Assembly: GCA_004558305.1 (NCBI GenBank)
Contig: SFDG01000063.1
Span: 1 to 12,215, forward strand
DNA: 12,215 bases
Direction of reading: 5' to 3'
Origin: Phocaeicola plebeius
Lineage (GTDB): Bacteria; Bacteroidota; Bacteroidia; Bacteroidales; Bacteroidaceae
Made by a program: the position numbers and the translations under genes. Each line of letters begins with the position of its first letter. Positions within the stretch are counted from its first letter, which is position 1. The notes under the pieces are model-generated. The model was not told the origin of the DNA. It searched no databases and saw nothing but the letters and a program-made list of their open reading frames with translations. Shown one piece after another: positions 1 to 8,161 of this stretch.

Positions 1-214
1 CCGTCATTCGTACATCATCGAGTTGAAATACCTGCCCGTGACGGCTACGGATGAACAGGCCCGAAAACAATGGGAGGAAGCCGTCAGTCAGATACAGGGT
101 TATGGACAGGGCGAAGTGGTAAACCAGCTGGCCAACGGTACCGAGCTACACCTCATCGTGGCACAGATAAAAGGCTACGACCTGCTCCGGCTGGACGAGG
201 TAAGTCCCTTGTAA
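1..214 (+). CDS. C-terminal fragment of AAA-ATPase-like / PD-(D/E)XK nuclease-domain protein
   Basis: This is the end of a gene that begins before the window; codons run from position 2 to the TAA at 212-214, giving about 70 residues. The fragment starts RHSYIIELKYLP, and the I-E-L-K stretch fits the E-x-K half of a PD-(D/E)XK nuclease active site. It continues with an Ala/Gln-rich helix (A..QWEEAVSQIQGY) and a final strand (ELHLIVAQIKGYDLL). That order is typical of the C-terminal nuclease-like domain (formerly DUF1703) that follows an AAA-ATPase-like domain in a family present in many copies in Bacteroidales genomes. The ATPase part lies outside the window, so it is inferred. The biological role of this family is not established. 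Its end lies about 200 bases before a SusC gene that has lost its 5' end, so it may mark an insertion or rearrangement. Confidence 0.72.
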   Translation, partial: RHSYIIELKYLPVTATDEQARKQWEEAVSQIQGYGQGEVVNQLANGTELHLIVAQIKGYDLLRLDEVSPL

Positions 215-422
215 AGCTGTTTCTTCACTAGCCTGTCCGAGAACTCCATTTCTATGAGTGGCAACCTCTGAGACAGCTATGTCTAACAGGTGGAAACGGG
301 TAGAATATCGGTAGAACAAAAGGCTTCCATGGTGTTCTAAGAAGGCTGTTGGATGGGATGACTTGTCAGCCATATTCAGATTTGTTGTTTTGTAACATAT
401 TATCAATCAGTGTCATGTCAAT

Positions 423-3299
423 GTGCCAAGTTCGGCGCAGACTCTGATGATTTCGTTCATCGGAATGCGTATGCAGGAAGTGAAGGCACAGTCGGTGCTG
501 AATGTTGTGTTGAAGCCTGAATCAGAGATGATTGACGAGGTGATGGTGGTGGCTTACGGTACCGCCAAGAAGTCTTCGTTCACGGGTTCTGCCACTGCCA
601 TGAAGGCAGGGGAAATCAACACACAGAAGACTTCGCTGGTGAAATCCTTGGACGGTAAGCTGGCCGGTGTACGCGTCGGCGGTTCTACCGGTGACCCGGG
701 TGCTGACCAGAGCATCCTGATTCGTGGTATCGGTTCTATCAGCGGGTCTACCCAGCCGCTGTATGTAGTGGACGGTGTGCCCATCGTGAACGACGACATG
801 AGTTCGGGCTTGAAGTCACTCTCCATTCTTTCGTCCATCAACCCCGACGATATCGAGAGCCTGACGGTGCTGAAGGACGCTGCCGCCGCTTCTCTCTACG
901 GTTCGCGTGCCGCCAACGGTGTCATCATCATCACGACCAAGAGCGGTAAGGAAGGGAAGACCCGTGTGGCTTACGACATGGAAATCGGTTGGACGAACAT
1001 TGCCGTGGGCAGCCAGTGGAACATGATGAACGCTTCGCAGATGAAGGAATACTATTGGCATGCGCTCAAGAACTATTCGGAAGTGTACGGCGACCTGGAA
1101 GTAAGCAATGGCGTCTTTGCCGCCAACTCTTCTGAATTTGCGGACAAGGTCACTCCCGGTTTCTTCTACGACTACAACGGTACTACTGACACGAACTGGA
1201 AAAAGGAAGTCTATCGTAACGGATTGAGCACCAACCATCAGGTGAGCATCAACGGCGGTTCGGACAAGACCCGCTTCTTCACCAGCTTCGGTTATAATAA
1301 GGTGAAGGGTATCGTGAAGGGCAGTGAGTTCGAACGTTACAGCGGCCGCCTGAACCTCGACCACCAGGTCAACAAATGGTTGAAGGTAGGTGTGAAACAG
1401 ATGATTTCGTTTTCCACAACCCAGGGCTTCCGCGACCAGAACAAACAGGCCCAGGGATTCGGCACGACTGCACCCCTGTCTATCATGGCTTCGATGGACC
1501 CCACTGCTCCGGTGAAACTGGAAGACGGGTCGTATAATCCGAATGCGGGTCTGGGCAAGATTTCCAACCCGAACCTGATGCTGGGACAGGCCACCGGCCA
1601 GTATGCCGAAACGATCAGCTCGGACCTGATGCGTAGCCTGACCAACTTTGAGGCTACGGTGACCCTGCCTTGGAACTTCTCGGCCCGTACGATTCTGGGT
1701 TACGACTACATGAACAACAAGGAAAAGGAATTCTGGGCACCGAAGAGTGTCAACGGTGAGTCGTATGGTGGCTTGGGTGCACACTACAACTATACCAACA
1801 AGGTGCTGACCTCTTCTACCACCTTGAACTACAACAACTCCTTCGGCGACCATTCGCTGAATGCGCTGGTGGGTTATGAAGTGGAAGACCGTTCACTCAG
1901 CTATATGTATGCTTCTGCCAAAAGCTATGGTACTGACAAGCTGCCGGAACTGGCCAATGGACAATCTTACAGCACCAGCAGTAGCGTGTACGAGGCGGCC
2001 ATCATGTCTTATCTCGCTAACTTGAACTATGACTTCGCCGACAAGTATTATGTATCTGCCAGCTTCCGCCGCGACGGTTCTTCCCGTCTGGCCGCCGACA
2101 ACCGTTGGGCTTCCTTCTGGTCGGTTTCTGGTGCTTGGCGCATCTCCGGCGAAAACTTCCTGGCCGACAACGCCCTCTTCAACAACCTGAAACTCCGCGT
2201 GTCGTACGGTACGAACGGTAACCTGCCGACCGACTACTTCGGTTACATGGGACAGTACGCTACTACCGGCGGTTACGGCGGCAACCCTGCTATCTACTGG
2301 AGTGTGCCGACCAACAACGATTTGAGCTGGGAAAAGTCGAAGAACCTGAACATCGGTATCGACTGGAACCTGTACGGTCGTGTCAGCCTGACCGCTGAAT
2401 ATTATAACAAGAAGACTACGGACCTGCTGTTCAGAACCCCGACTTCGTACGTGGCTGGTTTCAGCAGCCGCTGGCAGAACCTCGGAGAGCTGAAGAACTC
2501 GGGTGTTGAATTCACCATCAGCTCACAGAATATTGTGAACAGGGACTTCACTTGGTCAACAGACTTCAACTTTACGCATCAGAATATCGAAGTGGGTAAG
2601 CTGCCCGATGGTGACGATGTGCAGTACGGTGACGGAAACATGTATCTCCTGCGCGAAGGCGAATCCATGCATACCTTCTTCTTGCCGGAATGGGTGGGTG
2701 TCAATCCCGAAACCGGTCTGGGTGAGTTCTGGGTAGACCCCAGCGACCACTCGAAGGGTGTGACCAACTTCTACAGCCAGGCCGGCAAGGGCATTGTGGG
2801 CAAGGCCGTTCCCGACTGGATGGGCGGTATGACCAACCGGTTCACCTACAAGAACTTCGACCTCTCGTTCATGGTGTCGTTCCAGACGGGCGCCAGCCTG
2901 TTCGACTATCCGGGCTACTTCCTGACCTTCTCGGACGGTATGCGTGTCGGTTCGTTCAACGTGAGCGAAGAAGTGGCAGGCAACTACTGGAAACAGCCGG
3001 GCGACGTGGTGGACTTCCCGAAGCCCATCTATAGTAACCCCTACCGTTCCGACCGTTTCTCCTCGCGTACCATCCGCTCCACGGACAACATCCGTATGCG
3101 CGACATCACGCTGGGCTACAAGGTGCCCGTATCGAAGAAGCTGGTCAACAACCTGCGCGTGTTCTTCAAGGCCACCAATCCGTTCCTGATTTACTGCGCT
3201 ACGGATAATATCGACCCGGATGTGGATGTCAACGGCTACCGTCAGACCGACACGCCGCCGACCAAATCGTTTGTATTTGGCCTGAATTTCGAATTATAA
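423..3299 (+). CDS. SusC/RagA-family TonB-dependent outer-membrane receptor, 5'-truncated
   Basis: This is a TonB-linked outer-membrane transporter of the SusC family, which forms the barrel of a nutrient importer capped by its SusD partner. Residues 1-30 are only the last strands of the N-terminal carboxypeptidase-like domain (SSAQTLMISFIGM, then QEV). A TonB-box-like segment follows (MIDEVMVVAYGT, 36-47). The plug lies at about 48-178, with the family motifs LYVVDGVPI (113-121), NPDDIESLTVLKDA (140-153) and YGSRAANGVIIITTKSG (159-175). The rest, to FGLNFEL at the C-terminus, is beta-barrel. Intact family members carry a signal peptide and about 80-100 further N-terminal residues, which are absent here. 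The frame is open upstream only to 396, where it meets a TAA, and family-like sequence fades at about 415-420. GTG at 423 is merely the first possible start, with no Shine-Dalgarno sequence. There are no internal stops or frameshifts over 958 codons. The protein could not be exported as written, so it is either a silent cassette or a recently broken gene. Confidence 0.9.
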   Translation: MPSSAQTLMISFIGMRMQEVKAQSVLNVVLKPESEMIDEVMVVAYGTAKKSSFTGSATAMKAGEINTQKTSLVKSLDGKLAGVRVGGSTGDPGADQSILIRGIGSISGSTQPLYVVDGVPIVNDDMSSGLKSLSILSSINPDDIESLTVLKDAAAASLYGSRAANGVIIITTKSGKEGKTRVAYDMEIGWTNIAVGSQWNMMNASQMKEYYWHALKNYSEVYGDLEVSNGVFAANSSEFADKVTPGFFYDYNGTTDTNWKKEVYRNGLSTNHQVSINGGSDKTRFFTSFGYNKVKGIVKGSEFERYSGRLNLDHQVNKWLKVGVKQMISFSTTQGFRDQNKQAQGFGTTAPLSIMASMDPTAPVKLEDGSYNPNAGLGKISNPNLMLGQATGQYAETISSDLMRSLTNFEATVTLPWNFSARTILGYDYMNNKEKEFWAPKSVNGESYGGLGAHYNYTNKVLTSSTTLNYNNSFGDHSLNALVGYEVEDRSLSYMYASAKSYGTDKLPELANGQSYSTSSSVYEAAIMSYLANLNYDFADKYYVSASFRRDGSSRLAADNRWASFWSVSGAWRISGENFLADNALFNNLKLRVSYGTNGNLPTDYFGYMGQYATTGGYGGNPAIYWSVPTNNDLSWEKSKNLNIGIDWNLYGRVSLTAEYYNKKTTDLLFRTPTSYVAGFSSRWQNLGELKNSGVEFTISSQNIVNRDFTWSTDFNFTHQNIEVGKLPDGDDVQYGDGNMYLLREGESMHTFFLPEWVGVNPETGLGEFWVDPSDHSKGVTNFYSQAGKGIVGKAVPDWMGGMTNRFTYKNFDLSFMVSFQTGASLFDYPGYFLTFSDGMRVGSFNVSEEVAGNYWKQPGDVVDFPKPIYSNPYRSDRFSSRTIRSTDNIRMRDITLGYKVPVSKKLVNNLRVFFKATNPFLIYCATDNIDPDVDVNGYRQTDTPPTKSFVFGLNFEL

Positions 3300-3322
3300 T
3301 ATCAACAAGAGAAGATTACAAC

Positions 3323-4750
3323 ATGAAGAAAATATATTTGACTTTAGGACTGATGGCAGGAATGGCCCTGACTTCCTGCAGCGATTTCCTGGACAAGACC
3401 CCGTCAACCTCACTCCCTGTGGACGGGGCCGTCACTACGGTGTTCGACCTGGAGAATGCCGTCAACGGTATTGGTTATCTGATGTCGGAAGACCGTATGA
3501 CATACAGTGCCGAATATGCCATCTATGCTGATTTGCGCGGTAACGACTTTGCCATCATGGACAGTTATGGACAAAGTGCTCCGATTGCCCAATACAGCCT
3601 CGACAAAAACCATAGTCTGCTGGAAATAGCCTACGAAATTTACTACAAGGCACTGGCCAATGTCAACCAGTCGCTGGCTGCCATCGAGAACGGCAACATC
3701 ACCAACGCTTCCGGCAACGAGGCTCAGGTGAACGACCTGCGTGGGCAACTGTTGGCCTGGAGAGGTCTGCTTCACTTCGACCTGGCCCGTATGTTCTGTG
3801 CCATCCCGACAACGGTGAACGACAAGAATGCCGCCAACAGCGGACTGGTGCTTTCGAACCAGGTATTGCCCATCGACTACAAGGGCAGCCGTTCCACACT
3901 GGAGGAGACCTACAAGCAGATTACAGATGACCTGACTGCCGCTTTGGACTATATCGGCAAGAAGAAGAACAACGGTTACCTGAACTACTGGTCGGCATTG
4001 GCCCTGCGTGCCCGTGCTAACCTCTACTGGGGCAAGGACGCTGCAGCCTTGAAGGATGCAGAAGATGTCATCGCCGGTGCTACCGGCTATTCCTTGTACA
4101 CCAAGGACAAGTATGCTGAAGTATGGGGGCAGGCTTATACCTCTGAATCCCTGTTCGAACTGAGCATCACCTTGAACTACAACGCACAGCGTAACTCCTG
4201 CGGTTATTATACCGATGCCGCAGGTTATCCCGAATGCGGATTCAACCAGAGCGGTGAATTGTTCACCTATCTGACCGCTCATCCGGAAGATGTCCGCAGC
4301 CTGCTCATCAAGGACCAGACGGCTCCCAGCTATGGCAGTGCCGCAGGATACTATCCTGCCAAGTACCCCGGTCGTGAGGGTTCGCTCTACGTGAACAATC
4401 CGAAAATCATCCGTCTGTCTGAAGTCTATCTGATTGCTGCAGAAGCGGCCCTGAAGACAGGTGATGCTGCCAAGGCTGCCGGTTATGTCAACACATTGTG
4501 CCAGAACCGCATCGATGGCTATGCAGATGTAGCTTCAGTGACAATCGACGACATCCTGTGGCAGTACCGCGTGGAACTCTTCGCCGAGAACCAGTACACT
4601 TTCTGCTACTGGCGCAACAAGAAGAGTGTCCGTGCCGACCAGGCCAGCGGTGAGAAGGACATCAACTACGACGACTACCGCACCATCCTGCCGATTCCGC
4701 AGCGTGAAATCGACTACAACAGCGCGCTGGTACAGAACCCGGGCTATTGA
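3323..4750 (+). CDS. SusD/RagB-family nutrient-binding outer-membrane lipoprotein
   Basis: This is the surface lipoprotein that binds substrate and acts as a lid on the SusC barrel. The start at 3323 gives a clean lipoprotein signal peptide with the lipobox LTSC and Cys19 as the lipidated residue, followed by SDFLDKTP, a typical SusD N-terminus. The body is helical and TPR-like, with conserved family features such as the YYKALANVNQSLAAIE helix near residue 110 and LRGQLLAWRGLLHFDLARMF near 140. The C-terminus ends in the family hallmark RTILPIPQREID...QNPGY. It is complete at 475 residues, on the short side for the family. It starts 23 bases after the SusC stop, as in most SusC/SusD pairs. 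The substrate cannot be read from the sequence. No SusE/F, glycosidase, sulfatase or regulator follows; a terminator comes directly after. If the truncated SusC has no expressed promoter, this gene may also be silent in this arrangement. Confidence 0.95.
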   Translation: MKKIYLTLGLMAGMALTSCSDFLDKTPSTSLPVDGAVTTVFDLENAVNGIGYLMSEDRMTYSAEYAIYADLRGNDFAIMDSYGQSAPIAQYSLDKNHSLLEIAYEIYYKALANVNQSLAAIENGNITNASGNEAQVNDLRGQLLAWRGLLHFDLARMFCAIPTTVNDKNAANSGLVLSNQVLPIDYKGSRSTLEETYKQITDDLTAALDYIGKKKNNGYLNYWSALALRARANLYWGKDAAALKDAEDVIAGATGYSLYTKDKYAEVWGQAYTSESLFELSITLNYNAQRNSCGYYTDAAGYPECGFNQSGELFTYLTAHPEDVRSLLIKDQTAPSYGSAAGYYPAKYPGREGSLYVNNPKIIRLSEVYLIAAEAALKTGDAAKAAGYVNTLCQNRIDGYADVASVTIDDILWQYRVELFAENQYTFCYWRNKKSVRADQASGEKDINYDDYRTILPIPQREIDYNSALVQNPGY

Positions 4751-4784
4751 TGCCTGAGGAAGCGATAGCTGAGCGACCCTGATG

Positions 4785-4846
4785 CAGGGGCATAGAGCTT
4801 TTATAGAGTGAACTTCTATAATTCTCTATGCCCCTGTGTTTGTTTT
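4785..4846 (+). terminator. Strong intrinsic terminator after susD
   Basis: A 13-bp perfect inverted repeat, CAGGGGCATAGAG (4785-4797) and CTCTATGCCCCTG (4824-4836), encloses a second 7-bp pair, TTATAGA (4801-4807) and TCTATAA (4815-4821), with a 7-base loop. A T-rich stretch (TGTTTGTTTT) follows. It closes the susC/susD unit and separates it from hflX, whose promoter overlaps the T-rich tail. Confidence 0.88.
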
Positions 4847-4868
4847 ACAAAGATTTTTCCTACCTTTG
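4839..4868 (+). promoter_or_regulatory. Bacteroidota-type promoter for the hflX operon
   Basis: TACCTTTG at 4861-4868 matches the Bacteroidota -7 element TAnnTTTG exactly. TTTG at 4839-4842 is a fitting -33 element with an 18-base spacer, slightly shorter than the usual 19-21. Transcription would begin near 4875, leaving a leader of about 27 bases before the hflX ATG. No other start-proximal signal is seen upstream of the three-gene unit. Confidence 0.68.
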
Positions 4869-4901
4869 CCCCCTGACTATCATTAAGAAGCCAAACTGAC
4901 A

Positions 4902-6164
4902 ATGAAAGAATTTGTTATTTCAGAAGCACAGACCGAAAAGGCCGTGCTGGTGGGGTTGATTACCCAGACGCAAGACGAACGTAAGACCAATGAATACCTC
5001 GACGAACTGGCCTTCCTGGCAGAAACGGCCGGGGCGGAAGTGGTGAAACGCTTCACCCAGAAGCTCGACACACCCAATTCCGTGACCTACGTAGGAAAAG
5101 GCAAGTTGCAGGAAATCAGACAATATTTGGAAGTACAGAACGAGGAGAAGGACACCGAAATCGGTATGGTGATTTTCGATGACGAACTCTCGGCCAAACA
5201 GATACGGAACATCGAAAACGAACTGAAGGTGAAGATTCTGGACCGCACTTCGCTGATTCTCGATATCTTTGCCATGCGTGCACAGACGGCCAATGCCAAG
5301 ACGCAGGTGGAACTGGCGCAGTATAAGTATATGCTGCCCCGCCTGCAACGCTTGTGGACGCATTTGGAGCGGCAGGGAGGCGGCTCCGGTGCCGGTGGCG
5401 GAAAGGGCTCCGTAGGACTGCGCGGACCGGGTGAAACGCAGCTGGAAATGGACCGCCGTATCATCCTGAACCGCATGGCTTTGCTCAAGCAGCGGCTGGC
5501 CGACATCGATACCCAGAAGTCTACCCAGCGGAAGAACCGCGGACGGTTGATACGTGTCGCACTGGTGGGCTATACCAATGTGGGCAAGTCTACCTTGATG
5601 AACCTGTTGGCCAAGAGCGAGGTGTTTGCCGAGAACAAGCTGTTTGCCACGCTCGATACGACCGTACGCAAGGTCATCATCGAGAACTTGCCGTTCCTGC
5701 TTTCCGATACCGTAGGGTTTATCCGCAAGTTGCCTACCGACCTGGTGGATTCCTTCAAGTCGACCTTGGACGAGGTGCGGGAAGCCGACCTGCTGCTGCA
5801 TGTCGTGGATATTTCCCATCCCGATTTCGAGGAGCAGATTCAGGTGGTGGAAAAGACCGTTGCCGACCTAGGAGCGGGTGGCAAGCCGACCATGATTGTC
5901 TTCAACAAAATCGATGCCTATACCTACGTGGAAAAGGCGGCCGACGACCTTACACCCAAGACCAAGGAGAATATTACCTTGGAGGAGCTGATGAACACGT
6001 GGATGGCCAAGATGCACGACAATTGCCTGTTCATCTCGGCTGTCAACAAGACCAATATCGACCAGTTGAAGGAGCGCGTATATAATAAGGTAAGAGAACT
6101 TCATGTACAGAAGTATCCCTATAACGATTTTCTTTATCAGACCTATGACGAGGAGGAAGGATGA
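4902..6164 (+). CDS. hflX: GTPase HflX (ribosome-associated)
   Basis: HflX is a cytoplasmic GTPase that binds the large ribosomal subunit; in other bacteria it splits stalled or stress-damaged 70S ribosomes. The N-terminal HflX domain occupies about 10-190 and includes SVTYVGKGKLQEI. A Gly-rich linker (GGGSGAGGGKGS) leads into the family signature RGPGETQLEMDRR. The G domain follows: P-loop GYTNVGKST (G223, K229, S230), G3 DTVGF (D269-F273), G4 NKID (335-338) and a G5-like FISA (377-380). At 420 residues it is near the normal family length and looks intact. The leader has no Shine-Dalgarno sequence but is A-rich, as is usual in Bacteroidota. The next gene overlaps its stop codon by four bases, so the two should be translated together. 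The identification is secure; the ribosome-splitting role is taken from studied homologues. Confidence 0.97.
   Translation: MKEFVISEAQTEKAVLVGLITQTQDERKTNEYLDELAFLAETAGAEVVKRFTQKLDTPNSVTYVGKGKLQEIRQYLEVQNEEKDTEIGMVIFDDELSAKQIRNIENELKVKILDRTSLILDIFAMRAQTANAKTQVELAQYKYMLPRLQRLWTHLERQGGGSGAGGGKGSVGLRGPGETQLEMDRRIILNRMALLKQRLADIDTQKSTQRKNRGRLIRVALVGYTNVGKSTLMNLLAKSEVFAENKLFATLDTTVRKVIIENLPFLLSDTVGFIRKLPTDLVDSFKSTLDEVREADLLLHVVDISHPDFEEQIQVVEKTVADLGAGGKPTMIVFNKIDAYTYVEKAADDLTPKTKENITLEELMNTWMAKMHDNCLFISAVNKTNIDQLKERVYNKVRELHVQKYPYNDFLYQTYDEEEG
6151..6164 (+). promoter_or_regulatory. Shine-Dalgarno site and ATGA stop/start overlap
   Basis: AGGAGG at 6151-6156 lies four bases before the ATG at 6161, and the ATGA at 6161-6164 holds both the DUF4954 start and the hflX stop (TGA at 6162-6164). 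The strong ribosome-binding sequence is built from hflX codons (Glu-Glu-Gly). It fixes the DUF4954 start and indicates translational coupling. Strong sites of this kind are uncommon before Bacteroidota genes. Confidence 0.75.
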
Positions 6165-8143
6165 GGACCTATCGTAAGCTGACGGCTGCTGAAATAGCCT
6201 GTTTGCAGCAGCAGAAATGTACGGCCGATGATTGGGGCAACGTGCAGGTAGCCGAAGGCTTCGTGCCGGACCGTCTCGACCATGTCTGTTTCTCCGGGCG
6301 CATCCGCCTGGGAGTGTTTCAGGAGGAATTTACGCTGAGCGGTGGGGTGAAGCGTCCTTCCGGCATCCGCTATGCCACGCTCCACAACGTGGAGGTGGGG
6401 GACAACTGCTGCATCGAGAATGTGAGGAACTACATTGCCAACTATGTCATCGGGAATCATGTCTTTATCGATAATGTGGATATCCTGTTGGTGGACGGTC
6501 GGACCTGTTTCGGCAACGGCACGGAAGTGTCGGTACTGAACGAAACGGGAGGGCGAGAGGTCATCCTCCACGACCGTCTGTCGGCTCATCTGGCCTATAT
6601 CATGGCCCTTTACCGTCATCGCCCTGCCTTGATTGAGTCGCTGAAGCGGATTATCGGCCGTTATGCCGACAGTCAGTCCTCCGAGACAGGCACCATCGGT
6701 CATCATGTCACGATAGTCAATGCCGGGTACATCAAGAATGTGCGTATCGGCGACTATTGTCAGATTGAAGGGGCCGGACGGCTGAAAAACGGCAGCATCA
6801 ACAGCAACGAAGCGGCACCCGTGCATGTCGGGTATGGTGTGGTGTGCGATGACTTTATCCTGTCCAGCGGTTCCAGTATCGAGGACGGCACTTGCCTGAC
6901 CCGCTGCTTCGTGGGACAGGCGTGCCACATGGGGCATGGCTACTCGGCTTCCGACTCGCTGTTTTTCAGCAACTGTCAGGAAGAGAACGGAGAGGCCTGT
7001 GCCATCTTTGCCGGTCCGTTTACGGTGACGCATCATAAATCGACCTTGCTCATTGCCGGCATGTTCTCGTTCATGAATGCCGGTTCGGGATCGAACCAGA
7101 GTAATCACATGTACAAGCTGGGCCCCATCCATCAGGGGGCACTGGAGCGTGGGGCGAAGACCACCTCCGATTCCTATATCCTGTGGCCGGCTCGTATCGG
7201 GGCTTTCTCGTTGGTGATGGGCCGCCATGTCAACCATCCGGATACGTCCGACCTGCCGTTCTCCTACCTGATTGAGGAGAAGAACACGACCTATCTGGTG
7301 CCGGGGGTGAACCTGCGCAGTGTAGGAACCATCCGCGATGCCCAGAAATGGCCGAAGCGGGACCGCCGCAGCGATCCCGACCGCTTGGACCAGATCAATT
7401 ACAACCTGTTGAGTCCCTACACCATCCAGAAGATGATGAAGGGGCGCAGCATCTTGAAGGAATTGGCACGGGTGTCGGGAGAGACTTCTGAAATCTACTC
7501 GTATCAGAGTGCCAAGATCAAGAATTCCGCGCTCAACAAGGGAATCCGTTTTTATGAGACGGCGATTCACAAGTTCTTGGGCAATTCCGTCATCAAGCGG
7601 TTGGAGGCAATGCCGCTGCCGGACGACGAGACCATCCGTCGCCGCCTCCATCCCGATACGCCGGTGGGAGCGGGTGAGTGGGTGGACATCTCCGGACTCA
7701 TTGCCCCCAAGACAGAAATCGAGCGGCTGATGGACGACATCGAGTGTGGCCGGCTGACCGAGGTGGAGAGGATTCATGACCGTTTTGTCGAGATGCACGC
7801 CAACTATTACACCTACGAATGGACATGGGCGTATGCCCAGATGCTGGATTTCTACGGACTGAAGGCAGAGACGGTTACGGCGGCCGATATCGCTGCCATC
7901 GTGCGCCGCTGGCAGGAGGCCGTGGTGGGACTGGACAAGCTGGTGTACGAGGATGCCAAGAAAGAATTCTCGCTCACCTCGATGACCGGATTCGGGGCTG
8001 ACGGCAGCCGGAAGGAGCAAGAACAGGATTTCGAGCAGGTACGTGGCGTATTCGAGGCGAATCCGTTTGTGACGGCAGTGCTCGACCATATCCGGGTCAA
8101 GACGGCGTTGGGCAACGAACTGCTGGAACGGCTGGGAATATAA
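6161..8143 (+). CDS. DUF4954-family beta-helix protein of unknown function
   Basis: I recognise this as the DUF4954 family of Bacteroidota, whose function is not known. Residues of roughly 65-385 show hexapeptide-type, left-handed beta-helix character: repeated short strands with I/V-G turns, such as YATLHNVEVGDNC, NYVIGNHVFIDNV, TIGHHVTIVNAGYI, NVRIGDYCQIEGAG and IEDGTCLTRCFVG. This fold is best known in acyltransferases and nucleotidyltransferases, and the conserved-looking His/Asn-rich stretch FTVTHHKSTLLIAGMFS could line a pocket. The C-terminal part of about 250 residues is helical and charged, with a Trp/Tyr-rich segment (NYYTYEWTWAYAQM) near 550; it looks like the separate helical domain that usually follows DUF4954. 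There is no signal peptide or membrane segment, so it should be cytoplasmic. It is 660 residues long and overlaps hflX by ATGA, so the two genes are co-translated. A sugar- or nucleotide-linked enzyme is possible but no catalytic residue can be assigned. Confidence 0.88.
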   Translation: MRTYRKLTAAEIACLQQQKCTADDWGNVQVAEGFVPDRLDHVCFSGRIRLGVFQEEFTLSGGVKRPSGIRYATLHNVEVGDNCCIENVRNYIANYVIGNHVFIDNVDILLVDGRTCFGNGTEVSVLNETGGREVILHDRLSAHLAYIMALYRHRPALIESLKRIIGRYADSQSSETGTIGHHVTIVNAGYIKNVRIGDYCQIEGAGRLKNGSINSNEAAPVHVGYGVVCDDFILSSGSSIEDGTCLTRCFVGQACHMGHGYSASDSLFFSNCQEENGEACAIFAGPFTVTHHKSTLLIAGMFSFMNAGSGSNQSNHMYKLGPIHQGALERGAKTTSDSYILWPARIGAFSLVMGRHVNHPDTSDLPFSYLIEEKNTTYLVPGVNLRSVGTIRDAQKWPKRDRRSDPDRLDQINYNLLSPYTIQKMMKGRSILKELARVSGETSEIYSYQSAKIKNSALNKGIRFYETAIHKFLGNSVIKRLEAMPLPDDETIRRRLHPDTPVGAGEWVDISGLIAPKTEIERLMDDIECGRLTEVERIHDRFVEMHANYYTYEWTWAYAQMLDFYGLKAETVTAADIAAIVRRWQEAVVGLDKLVYEDAKKEFSLTSMTGFGADGSRKEQEQDFEQVRGVFEANPFVTAVLDHIRVKTALGNELLERLGI

Positions 8144-8161
8144 CAGATGTAGACGCAAACA

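Noticed and set aside
146..406. An 86-codon minus-strand frame in the gap before susC
   Set aside because: It overlaps the end of the nuclease-domain gene antisense and shows no domain, signal peptide or promoter.
816..1853. A 345-codon minus-strand frame inside susC
   Set aside because: The plus strand carries unmistakable SusC motifs here, while the antisense translation is low-complexity and rich in Val, His and Arg without a domain.
3410..4282. A 290-codon minus-strand frame inside susD
   Set aside because: It is a shadow of susD; no start signal, domain or promoter supports it.
6143..8158. A 671-codon open frame on the minus strand covering the whole DUF4954 gene
   Set aside because: It mirrors a well-supported gene and its translation is rich in His, Arg and Gln with no recognisable domain or signal. 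Long antisense frames arise by chance opposite genes with this codon use.
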